Assembly: GCA_034687125.1 (NCBI GenBank)
Contig: JAQGBZ010000025.1
Location: 1-64,000 of the forward strand
Reading direction: 5' to 3'
Length of the DNA stretch: 64,000 nucleotides
Origin: Neelides folsomi
Taxonomy: Eukaryota; Arthropoda; Collembola; Neelipleona; Neelidae
Shown: positions 1-11,990 of the stretch, piece after piece
How the letters are laid out: each line of letters begins with the position of its first letter
Numbering within the stretch: the first letter of the stretch is position 1
Notes under the pieces: generated by a model
Database searches by the model: none
What the model saw: only the letters and a program-made list of their open reading frames with translations
What the model was told of the DNA's origin: nothing
Program-made: the position numbers and the translations under genes

Positions 1-76
1 TTGATTTACTTTAATTTTGAATTTTATATTGATTTACTTTAATTTTGAATTTTATATTGATTTACTTTAATTTTGA
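1..76. repeat. 28-bp minisatellite in an SLC4 intron
   Basis: A 28-bp unit starting TTGATTTACTTTAATTTTGA begins at 1, 29 and 57. The first two units are complete and identical, and the third breaks off at the ATAG splice acceptor of the next SLC4 exon. The array probably continues to the left of the window. Its T-rich units form the pyrimidine tract in front of that acceptor. Confidence 0.9.
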
Positions 77-81
77 AATAG

Positions 82-3000
82 GGCGGAATTAGTCGATACC
101 ATGAGGTTGGTCGAGCAATGGCGACGCTTATGTCCGACGAAGTATTCCATGACGTTGCGTATAAAGCGAGAAATCGTGGGCACCTTTTAGCTGGTGTTGA
201 TGAGTTCCTTGATGCCGTGACGGTTCTTCCACCTGGAGAATGGGATCCTTCAATAAGGATCGAACCTCCAGCAGCCATTCCATCACAAGTAAAATATTTA
301 CGAATCAAGGGATTTGTTAAACATAAGATTTGAATGGATTAGGATCCGCGGAAGCGACCCGATCAGCCAAAAGACGAAGGAGATGAAGAAGAGGACGAAG
401 AAAAATTAAGAGAGGAATCTGGTCTTACTAGAACTGGACGTCTCTTTGGTGGCCTCATAAATGATATTAAAAGAAAAGCTCCTTGGTATGTTTTTGATTA
501 ATTAAATTTTAATTTTAATTAAATATAAATATTGTATTTTTTGGTTTAATTATAGATTTAATTACTTAATTGGGATTTGTAGAATAAATGATTAAATTGG
601 GTTTAATTGTTATTTCAGGTATATATCGGATTTTAAGGATTCTCTTGCCATTCAATGCGTTGCTAGTTGGATCTTTCTCTATTTCGCCTGTCTCACTCCG
701 ATTATTACATTTGGAGGACTTTTGGGGAAAGCGACTCATCAGAAGATGGCTGCAATCGAGTCTCTTGTTTCCGGATTCGTTTGTGGGATTATTTATGGAT
801 TCTTCTCCGGGCAACCTTTGACCATTCTTGGTTCAACAGGCCCTGTCCTTGTATTTGAAACTATACTGGTCGAGTTCACCGAGTAAGATTTTATATTAAT
901 ATTTTAATTAGGAACATTCGCTAAATATTTACAGTTCATTAAATTGTAGTGGTTAATTTGTTTGATATTAATTAATTTATTATAACTTGACAGCCGTAAT
1001 GATCTTGATTACCTGGAATTGAGGCTATGGGTTGGAATTTGGATGGGAATCATTTTGATGCTTCTGGTGGCATTGGATGCGAGTGCCTTTGTCTGTTACA
1101 TTACTAGATTCACCGAAGAAAATTTTGCTACTCTCATCGCATTCATTTTCATGGTTGAGGTAAAGTTTAATTTATATTAAATATCAAATTCAATGTTAAT
1201 CAAATCATTTATATTGTAGTATATATTAGCTGTAATCTCTTTAATAATAAATTTTTAATTAACATTTTTTAATTTCTGTAAAGGCTGTAAAGAACGTGGC
1301 AGAAGTGAAGAAAAACTATCCAATTGTTCCGTATCCACTCACAGCAGATAGATTCACTTGTAATTGTGTTCCTTCCAACACATCAGAACTTCCACCAAAC
1401 ACCACTTGGAAATCGGTATCTTTTCAAGAATGTGAAATGATGGTAATTAACTAAACTAACAGTTAGATTAATTTTAAGTTAATTAAGTTAAATGATAATT
1501 CAAAACTAATCAAATTTTTTAATAGCCTTTGAATGGAACGTTGATTGGAGAAGGTTGTGGATATTATCCAGACGTATTCCTCATGTCTGTTCTCCTCTTC
1601 ATCGGAACCTTCCTCATCTCAATTTTGCTCAAAGATTTTAGGACTTCTTCATTTTTCCCAACAAAGGTTAAATAACTTCCAATCTCTTATATTCATTATG
1701 TTAATATATAATTAAAAAAACGTTTTTTGATTTTAATTATATTTTTATTGGCAATTAGATTCGTCAAATGGTTAGCGACTTTGCAGTCATTATTGCGATA
1801 TTGAGCATGACATCTTTGGACATGGCGATGGGTCTTGATACACCCAAACTTGAAGTACCTGAGAAGTTTGCTCCAACTTTGAGTGAAAAACGGGGTTGGT
1901 TCATTCCGCCTTTTGGGAAAAATCCCGCTTGGACAATTTTTGCAGCTCCACTTCCAGCGCTCCTTGCAACGATCCTTATCTTCATGGATCAACAAATCAC
2001 TGCAGTGATTATTAATCGAAAGGAGCATAAACTGAAGAAGGGCTGCGGGTATCATTTGGACTTGTTTATTCTCGCCATTCTGATCGTCATCTGCTCGTTC
2101 ATGGGAATTCCCTGGTTCGTGGCAGCGACTGTTCTCTCAATGAATCACGTCAACTCATTGAAGATGGAAAGCGAATGTGCAGCTCCGGGAGAGAAACCGC
2201 AGTTTTTGGGTGTGCGAGAACAACGGTCGACTCACATCTTAATTTTCCTCATGATCGGACTCAGTGTCCTCATTACGCCTTTCTTGAAGAACATCCCGAT
2301 GCCGGTTTTATATGGAGTCTTCCTCTACATGGGATTTGCATCTCTCAAAGGAATGCAATTCTTTGAAAGGATTCTAATCATGTTTATGCCTACCAAATAT
2401 CAACCTGATTACATCTTCCTCAGACAGGTACTTAATTACAATTAGAGTAGCAATTACATAATTATATAGAAATTTAAGTATCCAAATTTAATTTTTTTTT
2501 AAATATTACACAATATTTCAATTGGAAATTTTGTAGAAAAATAATTTTTTGGAATGAAAAATGAGTTCATTTAGTTTTTGGGGCAATATGGTACAATATA
2601 TAGCTCAATCTCTGAACGGCCAAAAAAAATACGCCATCTGCCCAGATGGCGTATTGAAAGATTGTTTTTTGTATCCCCGTTCTCTTTCAACTGCATGATT
2701 ATTTTTTAATTGAATGACTTTAAAATATACTTTCGATAATTTTAATTGTGATTTAAAATATGAATAATTTTATAATTACAGGTGCCAATAATGAGAGTTC
2801 ACATGTTCACGGCTATTCAGATTGCATGTCTCGCCTTGCTATGGATCATTAAATCCTTTAAATCAACTTCGATTCTATTTCCAGTTATGGTAAGTTTTGT
2901 CTCTGGGATTAATTGGATATTTATTGGAATTTATTAATTGGAATTAATTGGAATTTTTTAAAGCTTGTCGTGATGATCATCGTACGAAAGCTACTTGATT

Positions 3001-4323
3001 ATGTTTTCACTCAAAGAGAATTGAAGATCTTGGACGATATCATGCCAGAGAATACTAAAAGACATCAAGAAGAAGAACTGAGAATGAAAGATGAATTTGA
3101 TGACGAGGTAATTTTAACAACCTTTAAGAATTATTTAAAATGCCTTATAATTACCTAAAATTTCATTAGTGCTTATAAATACAAATATCTTCCTCTCGTT
3201 AATTGCATTTTAGAATAAACTTAATTAATTACATTTTCTAAGCTTTATATACTTATAGTGTTGATAGTTTGGCATTCGAAGTGTCATAAAGAAATGCATT
3301 TTTATTCAATGCGTCATACATAATTTGTAAATTGTATTTGGATTATATTTAAGCTTGCTTTACGACCAGCCTTGCATATTTAATAAGATATATACTTTTA
3401 GTAAAATTGAATATATTACCTATACACAATATTCGTGTATGTAATATATACTTTTGAGATATACATAAGTTATTATGCCGCATACTCGAATCGCCAGATC
3501 CGTTTTTTAAGTAAATTAATAGTAGAACTATAATTTGTAAATAGAGCTGAACCTTCTTTAATTACCAATGCTCTTGAGGCGAATGGAAAAAGTAGGGAAA
3601 TTTGCAAATTTGATCAACCACTGGGAGAAGTAAATAATGAATAAAAATGTACAATTATTTTTCTTCCATTTTTCGTTCCATTTGCCGAAGAAGGGGCCCA
3701 AGGGAGGTTCAAATGAGAAAGGGGGAGGCGTAAGTGTTTCAAACTCATCATCCCATCCACACACTCTCACTATATACTTCATCGCACTACGCTCTCTTCG
3801 CTTTCTCTTCTAATAATTTAATTAATCTTTTAATGGAAGTTTTAATTTCAATTGCCTTTGTGTTCAGAAGCCAGGTATGCAGTTTGGAGGTTCGGACGGT
3901 CACATGCAAATCCCGCTGGCTAATGGAAACGTTATGAAAATTCCCCTTTCTTCGGTCAACATCACGGAAGAAGTAAACAAAACTGGAATTTGGAAACATG
4001 TGAATAATTGCAATACTAAAGAATCTCCAACTAAGGACAAATCAAAAACCATTCCATTAATTGGGTATTAATAATTTAAATAAAATAATTTAAATTTAAA
4101 TAAAATAAATGGGACAGTATAATTAATAAATCTAATTATTTCAAATAATTGATGTTAGACTATAATAATTTAATTATGTAATTGTAATTTTTTATTTAAT
4201 TTTAGTGGGAAAGATAAAGGAGCAAGGAAACGTGGAAATAAGAAGGACGCGATGAGTGAAGAAGAAAAGCGTAGACTTTCCATCATGTGCGAAGAAGAGG
4301 AAGACGACGGAGTTAACATCAAG
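82..4323 (+). CDS. Ndae1: SLC4 family sodium-coupled bicarbonate transporter, 3' part
   Basis: Membrane transporter that moves bicarbonate with sodium (and probably chloride) for pH control. Exons: 82-288, 343-485, 619-882, 994-1159, 1284-1442, 1526-1666, 1759-2427, 2782-2889, 2964-3107, (3691-3729), 3868-4064, 4206-4323; all phases close. The first exon is the end of the cytoplasmic domain ([17 protein letters not shown], then [16 protein letters not shown]). The membrane domain follows: [48 protein letters not shown], an extracellular loop with four Cys and Asn-glycosylation sites (NTS, NTT, NGT), then [20 protein letters not shown] and [13 protein letters not shown]. The tail is charged ([10 protein letters not shown]). 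The Cys-bearing loop fits the Na-coupled NBC/NDCBE/Ndae1 branch rather than the AE exchangers. Ndae1 is the arthropod member, assigned by similarity from memory. The N-terminal part is outside the window and the last coding exon is unresolved. Confidence 0.93.
2628..2655. repeat. Perfect 13-bp hairpin in an SLC4 intron
   Basis: AATACGCCATCTG at 2628-2640 and its exact reverse complement at 2643-2655 are separated by two bases (CC). The arms are richer in GC than the intron around them. No function is recognised. Confidence 0.85.
3691..3729 (+). CDS. Candidate 39-nt cassette exon of the SLC4 gene
   Basis: A pyrimidine-rich tract runs into CCGAAG at 3690, then 13 codons ([13 protein letters not shown]), then the donor GTAAGT at 3730. 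It is phase 0 at both ends and lies between two phase-0 exons, so it can be included or skipped without shifting the frame. SLC4 genes commonly vary their C-terminal tail by cassette exons. Support is splice-site quality and phase only. Confidence 0.5.
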
Positions 4324-5403
4324 GTACATCCACCTTGCTGACACTAACTTAAACTTAATTGTTCTTATTTATTAAAATAGTGAACCAGATTTATTTAAAT
4401 TTAATTTATATTAATTAGTGAGAAATAGCTCTTTACCATACAGTTCCACTAATTTGCCTTTTTCTTGATTTATCTTGGAAATCGCTATTTTATATTCATA
4501 CCGGTTAATTACTAACTTTAATTAAATGGAAAATGTATGATTGCTATTATTAATGCCTATAGTACTTTAATTTGTTGAAAGTTAACAAAATTTATCACAT
4601 TGTTAAAAAACAACGATGACATTATTAACAAAAGCGGATATATTATATTATTGATTAATGCATAGTATATAAATTATTAATAAATAGTATTTTCTTAATA
4701 AGAATAGAAAAATAGTTAATTTCTAATTTTTGTGTAGAAATATTATATAAAAAAGTAGTGAAATAAAGATCACATTAATGTTATAAAATAATTGGTATGT
4801 TGATAATTGCACATTGTCTTGAGTAGAAGAAACATTGCTTAAATTCCATGTTAAATAGAAGCATGAATTTTAGAGAAAGCACCAAAGAAAAATAATTTTA
4901 ATGGTTTTCTAAAACATTAACCATTTTAGCATTTATTGTTACAAACTCGCAATTTTTAATTTCGCTTTGGATCATTTATTAAGTATTTTATTATTTATTC
5001 CTTTTCGAATTATTTATTTAAATATTCCAAGTTTTAGCCCTCTGTGAGATCGTCGACTGGGCATTCGAATCCACTTCTTTACCTTTTTCTATCTCTGTCA
5101 ATCTTGATTTGATTTAAAAGTTATTTAATTATAACCGCTATTACCAATTTAAATATCTCAATTAAATCTAAAATCCTAGATTTTTCATGTGAAAATTTTT
5201 TTCATGTTTATCTTAATTTCATTAACCAATTACATAATATGTGTTGTGTTTGATATTGGAAATATTAATACTTTAACTTTCCAATTAACTGGACAAGTTT
5301 ACATATTCTACTTTTTTGGTTTTTTTGAATTTGCAATGTTGCATTATTTAATAGAGTTGTTTGTTCAACTTTTCTTTTCGTGGGTTAATCATCTCATTTT
5401 TAG

Positions 5404-5427
5404 GACAAATTGGGAATACAACAATGA
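5404..5427 (+). other. Possible terminal coding exon of the SLC4 gene
   Basis: A TTTTTAG acceptor at 5403 is followed in the required phase 0 by DKLGIQQ and a TGA. In another frame the same segment stays open to 5455. A second phase-0 candidate follows the acceptor ending at about 5038 and reads PSVRSSTGHSNPLL before a stop. I cannot choose between them; transcript data would. Confidence 0.25.
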
Positions 5428-5455
5428 GCAGCTGAAGTTCCCCTTTAAAGAGTAA

Positions 5456-7148
5456 TGAAGTGAAGATTCGATTCAAGCCTCAGTTAACGGTTTTAATTCA
5501 TCAGATAGATTAATTTTGTATTAAATACATTATTTAAAGGTGTTAACTGTAACTTTTAACCGTTTTAGTATTTATTTTATTTATTTATTATGGGTTTGGT
5601 TAAAATAAATTGGTTAATTCACTACGTTGGTGTTTAAATGGTTCACACGCATTATATTTTTTCATGCATGTTTTATAGAGTTTGTAAATATGTAAAATGA
5701 ACACTAAATGGGAATTATGGCCTGAATCCAATTTTGCTTAATTTCATTCACAATTTTTTAATTTTAATAAATTTTTAAAAATTTATTAAAAATTTAAAAG
5801 TAATTTGGGTCGAATCAATCCAATTAACTTTTTGGGAAGGTTTTTAGAATTTTTTTGAATTATGAAGAAAAAAAGTTTTGTGTCTTTGTGGTCTCTGTAG
5901 ATGGTTGGTTCGGGGTTGAAAGGAAAGAAATCGGAAACCCGTGTTTGAACTCACTTTACTCCCTCCGAAGACGGGATAAAAATCTCTTCACGCATCAATT
6001 CGTCTTTTTGCTTTTTCCCCTCAATCTCTCACTACCGATGAAGTAGGCAATCAATTTACCTGTGTATACGATTCCTCATCTTTCTTCTTTGGGAATAATC
6101 AAAGTTGGTAAAAGTGTGACTCACCGGGAATTGCAATCAAATTGATGCTTTAAATAGGCTCCAAACACTTTTATGAACTTTATTCATTCCTCTAATTATT
6201 ATTTATTAAGCAAAATATTCCTATTTAATTTTTTCCTTCATGTTTTACATATTACCTATTATAATTCTGTTTGCCTAAGTAGTTAAATTAAATTATTTAA
6301 ATTAAAATTAATAGTTGTACAATGTTTAGAATAATTAGTTAAATAAATTAAATTATCATTGTCCAAAATATTTAGCATATTTAACACAAGAGTTTAATTG
6401 TTCAAAATAATTTGTCAACTTTCATTATTTTACAATCCAGTGAACTTTTCTCATTTGTCTTTACATGGTCAAATTTCGAATTATTGCAAGTAATTTAAAT
6501 GTGAAAAGCTAAAGTGTTGAATTCATATAGTGAGTGTAAATTCTCTATATGTTTTCTTCTAAAACGAAGTTATGCATGCAATAAGCCTAAAATTGGATCT
6601 TATAGTTAGGAATAATTAAATAAATAGTTTATTATTGAGTATTATATAGGTATAATAAAAATGTTATATGTAAATAGTTTTTATAATTAATCATAGCATT
6701 TAAGTATTTATGTAATGAGTACAGTTTATACTTGAGAATAGTTAGCATTGTAAAATACATTAAATTGTATAGTTGTATTTTACTATCATTTAAAAAATGA
6801 AAAAAATCTATACTTTATTTTCTATAACTTGAATAGATTTAATAGATTTAATGGTAAAGGAATTAATGAATAGTATTTTCTAGAGTAAAGTCCAATTAAA
6901 CATTTGGTCTAATAACTACGGAAAAAATCAGTCTTGATCTAACAGAGTTGGCTTAAAGTTAGAAAGGAAATGACGTTGCCTTCTAATAACGATCGTTAAT
7001 TTAGGATAAATATTGTATTCTAGTAGTTGAAGTAAGTAGCTTAAGTTTATAAAAGTTTAACGTTTCAAATGTACTGATAAAGTGTTTAATTCATATTTAA
7101 CTAACTTTATTATGGTAAATAATATATGAATTTATATTCAACGATGCT
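5456..7148. other. AT-rich intergenic DNA, no gene seen
   Basis: Very AT-rich sequence between the SLC4 gene and the cytochrome b561 gene. A 63-codon open frame at 5855-6046 has no splice context or family resemblance. Nothing else is recognised. Confidence 0.6.
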
Positions 7149-8131
7149 GCAAAAGCAAGTAAATGGACAAAATTATTCTGTCTAGAGTTGTTCCTATTTT
7201 ACATAAATTTTAGGCCTAGAAACCTTTTACATTTTATTAATTTTGTTCAATTTTTGCGGTCTAAAATTATTAATTAAAATAACTAAGTTTGCAATTGTGG
7301 CACTTACGTATTGATATGAATTTATGTATTTAAATTTAATATTCAATTAAATGTTTTAAATTGGGTAGGATTATGTACAAATTTTAAATAATACTTATTT
7401 ATTATTAAATGATGTAATGTGTTTATAAGGCATTAATGTTTAATTTACTTAAAGTTAATTAAGTTAAAATTGATTTATTAATTATTCGTCAAAAAACTCA
7501 TTAGAATGATAATGACGTTTAGTACTAAAGTATTGGAATGTGATTTGAATTTAGAATTAATTAATTAACTAATTAATTATAATGTGGCTACATGGAATAT
7601 GCTAAATAACTAAATATGGAAAAGTGGAAAATGTATTTTCAAAGATTCGTAAAATGGTTAAATTGAAATTCATTCAACCATTTACTTATGTTGGTACATT
7701 TTTTCATAATTAATAGAAAACAAGTATTTATTAAACTCACAATATGAGGAAATCGAATATAGAAATGAACTTATGAAAAAGGTAAATGGAGAAGTTTTAG
7801 ATAATTCGTCAAAGCTGTCAAAAGGCCCCTAATTAAACTTAAACAGAAGAAAACTTACAAATATGATAATTAAAATAAATTACAAAAATAAATACTAAAT
7901 ACATGAAGTCATGGAGTGAAACATGTAAAACAATGTGGGAGTTTTCGCCAATAAAAACACCGCCTGAAAGCGTCAAATCGACTGGGTAAGAAAATATTAA
8001 AAATTGAAGACGTCTTTTGGGATCTTTAACGTTGTGTAGTAAGAAACGAAGACACAAAAATGTAATTTGTGATAGTCTATGGAATAGGGAGACCGTAACA
8101 ATCAACAACGTAAAATTCAATAAAATAAATT
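7149..8131. repeat. Dispersed non-coding repeat, copy A
   Basis: Shares a start block (GCAAAAGCAAGTA, then GAGTTGTTCCTATT), a middle block (around AATTTATGTATTTAA and ATTATGTACAAA) and an end block with the segment at 10531-11431. The end block, 8082-8131, is identical over 50 bases to 11382-11431. Order and orientation are the same. No open frame or clear terminal inverted repeat is seen. Confidence 0.7.
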
Positions 8132-8214
8132 CATATAAAAAATTATATTTATTTAATTGCAAGAATTATCTTTAATTGAGCATAGATTAAATATCCTTAA
8201 AATATTTAATCGTA

Positions 8215-9041
8215 TCATTCTATATATGTTTTATAAATGATGAGTGTGTAGAGATAGGCAAGAGACGCGAAAGATAAAGTCCATAAAAATTGTGTTTCGG
8301 CCACTGACTGGAACCATGAGGAATAAAGACCAAGAACTGCTGTTCCAAATCCAAGGGTCAATGACAACACGCCGCTGTATCGATGACCACTTTTAACAAC
8401 TGACGGTCTGACCTTTAAACACCCGCTCAGTTTTACTGCATATTTGGCAATCACTCCTCCAACAACCTTGAGGATAAAAATTCTTAATGTTAATGTTAGT
8501 TAATTAATTAATTTAAAATTCTAACAATTTAACAATTTATCGCTATTGTAAAGATAGATAATTTTTCTCACTTGTACAAAAAGGTAAATAAGGGTTATGA
8601 TCCCAACAAGCCCGTGCCATGTAGTAAAATGTTCCTTATTGTTTAATTCTTTATTTTGGTAAATAGCGTAGAAGCCGAGGGCAGCAGAGGTCATTCCTAC
8701 TCCTTGAATTAAACCGTGTATGGTAACTCTCCATTTGGGTGGAATCAGGCGAAAGAGCAAAATTCCTTCGCTCATGCTAAAGATAACCTGGAATTGTTTT
8801 ATTTTGTCAATAATAATAATTAATCTGCATAATAATTAATAATAATAATTAATGTAAAAATGCAACATTAATTTTTATAAAATTAATTTTGAAATTAATT
8901 AATTATTATTATTATAATGTACTTTACCCCAATGATCATGAGGGTTGGATGCCATGAAAAGAGCGAACTGCCGGGGTTCGCCGAAAAGATAATAAACCCC
9001 GATAAACTAAAGAGAATGACTTGAGCTGCGAGTTTCTCCAT
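8215..9041 (-). CDS. Cytochrome b561 domain protein (CYB561D1/D2-like)
   Basis: Predicted 193-residue transmembrane ferric reductase or ascorbate-dependent electron carrier of internal membranes. Exons on the minus strand: 9041-8928, 8787-8572, 8466-8215, all joined in phase 0, ending in TGA. Translation starts MEKLAAQVILFSLSGF; an in-frame TAA lies upstream and no earlier Met exists. Helices are interrupted by SANPGSSLFSWHP, PPKWRVTIHGLIQG, FTTWHGLVG and KSGHRYSGVLSL. His 31, 62, 96 and 138 sit where the four haem ligands of the family lie. Length is slightly under that of vertebrate CYB561D2 (about 220), mostly at the N-terminus. A CAG acceptor at 9114 suggests an upstream non-coding exon. 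The gene is divergent from the Ly6 gene. Confidence 0.92.
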
Positions 9042-9436
9042 TACTTTCACACGGGACTCTTCGGATTTTTCAAACTTTCTCCAAACCCCGTAAAAATGAA
9101 TCCTTTAGTGAATCTGGAAATAAATCCCTTCGTTATTGTCCCTTCGTACTTTAATCGAATCAAAGATGATTTGATTTGACTCGCAGTGTTTATTATCTTC
9201 TTTTCAAGGACATTCGTCTTAGTCTATCATTTAATTAATTCTATCATTTAGCATATTTCAAATTCCCAATTCTTAAATTAAACATAACGAAAATTTGATT
9301 GTGGATCTCAGGTTTGAATTCACAGGTGTTTAAATGTGATTTTAGAGCCTTGGGGTGTTTAGTGGGCATTGTGGGTGGTTTTGTTTCCCCTCCCTCCGTG
9401 ACCCTCAAAAATTTTAAACTCTTTCGCTCTCCCAAC
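9042..9436. promoter_or_regulatory. Short divergent intergenic region (b561 / Ly6)
   Basis: Only 395 bp separate the start codons of two divergent genes, so both promoters, or one two-way promoter, should lie here or just around it. I see no convincing TATA box. The right half contains a long open frame that runs into the Ly6 start, but the signal peptide begins at 9437. Confidence 0.4.
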
Positions 9437-10157
9437 ATGATGTTGCTGTCGTCTCTTCTGGGTCTCCTCCTCCTTATCGTTGTCTCCGTGTCTGGTGAGT
9501 TGGAAGGTCAGAGGTTAATTTTTATTAATTAATTTCTTTTTTCAGGGATCTCCTATCGATGTTTCTCCTGTCGATCAAGGGGAGATCTTGGAGACTGCAG
9601 AGGTAGAGAAATGTCAAATACATTTTGATTTGTCAAATAACAAAAACTGTCTTTCAGATATCTCCTTTTACAACAATGACACTTCTTCTGATCACAATCG
9701 CGATCGTGGGGTTACAATCATTCCATGCAGATCTGGATGGTGTTCAAAATCAATGGAGGGAATTCGCGAGGGAAGAGACGGTAAATTGATAAAACATTAC
9801 ATAAATTAAACTTAACATTTTTACTTACAATGTTAAGTTATTAATATTAAAAATCCTTAATTCTTAGCTACATTTAACATTAAAAAGTATACAAAGGTTG
9901 AAAAGTTGAATTATAGGTGTTTAATTTTTAATTTAATAATTAATTAATTAATTATATTTTCAGAATTTGGCACTCGAACTGAGCGTAGTTGTTTGACCAA
10001 TCCCCCACACGACAATGAAGAACGTTGTGCAGAAATCCTATTGAGCAGCAAACCCTCCAGAATTTGCTTCTGTCGAGGAGATTTGTGCAACGAAGGAAAT
10101 TCACTTTCAGCCCTCGTTCCATTTCTCGTCTTTCCCGTTCTGGCCCTCTTCTTTTAA
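9437..10157 (+). CDS. Ly6/three-finger GPI-anchored protein (quiver/sleepless type)
   Basis: Predicted 143-residue secreted, membrane-tethered small protein; arthropod relatives modulate channels and receptors or help form junctions, but the role of this one is unknown. Exons: 9437-9494, 9546-9602, 9658-9780, 9964-10157; phases close at 144 codons with TAA. The start MMLLSSLLGLLLLIVVSVSG is a signal peptide. The mature part has ten cysteines: RCFSC, DC, PCRSGWC, SC, RC and a final ICFCRGDLCNE block, the usual CxC...CN end of the family. After it, SLSALVPFLVFPVLALFF is a C-terminal hydrophobic segment typical of a GPI-attachment signal. The first two cysteines follow closely after the signal peptide (YRCFSC), as in the quiver group. 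Confidence 0.9.
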
Positions 10158-10530
10158 AAATCTGGAGAGAGATCTCCAAATCTACTTATTTTATACCTTA
10201 ACATTGATCTGTACATGACTTTGATTCATAATAATGATTTTGCCAAAGTGAGATTTAAATGTAAATGTATTTAAATGTAAAAATGCATGTAGAATAATCA
10301 TAAACTGTGTTTTTTGTATTTAAATGTAAATTATGGGATTCCGTCTCCAATACTCGTTCATTATGAGAGGAATTTCTTCACATACAAGGAACTGATGTTT
10401 TATTATCCAAATGTGAGTATTTTTGTAAAAGTATTATTGTGATTGTTTATTTTCACATGAATATAGAAGAGAGATCTTACAGATATTTTAAAGAGTTGGA
10501 GTGTTGGAAGATTCAATGAAAGTTTCTTTT

Positions 10531-11431
10531 GCAAAAGCAAGTAGGTTGATGAACAAAATTATACTCTATTGAGTTGTTCCTATTTGGACCCTATACGATA
10601 ATATTTAACATTTGGGCTAAGCTAGATATTTTTTGATAATATCAATTAAAATTAAATTATAAATATTATTATTACTTGACAATTAAAATAAACAATATTT
10701 CCATAATTCAAAAAATTTTTTTATTAAAATGTCTAAAAAATTCATTTATATTATACAATTAAAGGTTTTTAATGAGATCTTTATAAAAGAACAAATATGA
10801 AATATTGTAACATTTGAGAACAAGAGAAAAAATGTAAAATGTAAACAAAAATATTAAGTAAAGAATAGAGAAGATAAATCAAATGTTCAGTAAATTCTTA
10901 AGTGACTGAGAAGTTCAAATGTCAACTGAAAAATTCAAAATCCCAAACATTAATAAAATTACAATTGATAATTAAGTAAACAATTTAATTCAGATTAAAA
11001 ATATTTTTTAATAAAAAACTTACATTGTGTAATATTCGCAGCATCAAAAACATGCACGAAAGCCAAAGATTTCTTCCCTTTAATTAAATGAGGCCACGTT
11101 CAAGATAGAGAATTTGTGCGGTTTACAATTAATTATTAAAAGAAAAGTTGTTAATAGAATTTAATTATCAATTTATATAATATATTGGTATAAATTTATG
11201 TATTTAATATTCGAAATGTTTTAAATTTGGTTGAATTATGTACAAACTTTAAAAGATACTTATTTACGAATTTTTAACATTGATATTCTTAAACTACAAA
11301 ACTTGTATGTTGTTAAAATTGAATTACATGACATGTGCTAACTTAATTATTAAAAGATTGAAATTTGTGCTATTGTCTATTGAATAGGGAGACCGTAACA
11401 ATCAACAACGTAAAATTCAATAAAATAAATT
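10531..11431. repeat. Dispersed non-coding repeat, copy B
   Basis: Diverged second copy of the segment at 7149-8131 in the same orientation, with the same order of conserved blocks. The last 50 bases (11382-11431) are identical to copy A. The two copies bracket the b561 and Ly6 genes; the identical ends are exactly 3,300 bp apart. Confidence 0.7.
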
Positions 11432-11468
11432 TAATAAAAAACATTATTTAAATACGGGAGACTGATCG

Positions 11469-11990
11469 ATTGCTGGTCTACCTTAATAAAATATCAGTGT
11501 TTGTATGAAATTTGGCATCTTTTCTCTCTTACTACAACAGTGCGGGATGAATTGTAAATGCCAACCTGATGGGAATCTATCCATGAGTCCCATGACATGT
11601 CCCATGGTTTTTTTAATTAAACCGATCGTTGTCGAGAAATCTGCGACAACGTGGGTTTTGCCAAGGAGGAGTTACAAAAGCTTTTGAAATATTTTGTAAA
11701 AGTAGGCGAGTTTGAGTTTGAAAAACGTTTCAATAGGAACCAATTTTCCAAAGATTTCCAATTTTCCAAGTAAAAGTTCCTTTTAATTGACCGCTAAAAG
11801 ATTCATTTCTTTGATATTGTTTACAAATTCTTTAAAGCATGCCGAAAAGACCATTCAATTTAGAAATTAAATACTATATCATGATTTTAAAAGGTTTTTA
11901 ATTTTAATTCAGCCCACACTATTGTAATAAGAGCTAAATGTCGACAGGTTACCGAAATACACTGATATTTTATAAAGATAGACCAGCAAT
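11469..11990. mobile_element. Element with ~36-bp terminal inverted repeats
   Basis: ATTGCTGGTCTACCTTAATA at 11469 and onward to about 11504 is matched in inverse orientation at 11955-11990, with about 31 of 36 positions equal. The 522-bp unit has no transposase frame; a 60-codon frame at 11505-11687 is unrecognised. This looks like a small non-autonomous DNA element (MITE-like). Target-site duplications are not obvious. A related GGGAGAC...AGCTGGTAAC block follows at about 12035-12060. Confidence 0.55.

Noticed and set aside
5040-5120. tRNA-like TTCGAATCC motif near 5063
   Set aside because: No acceptor stem or D-arm can be formed around it; it is a chance match.
9299-9532. Earlier start for the Ly6 protein at 9299
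   Set aside because: The upstream part is not signal-peptide-like; the ATG at 9437 directly begins a typical signal peptide.
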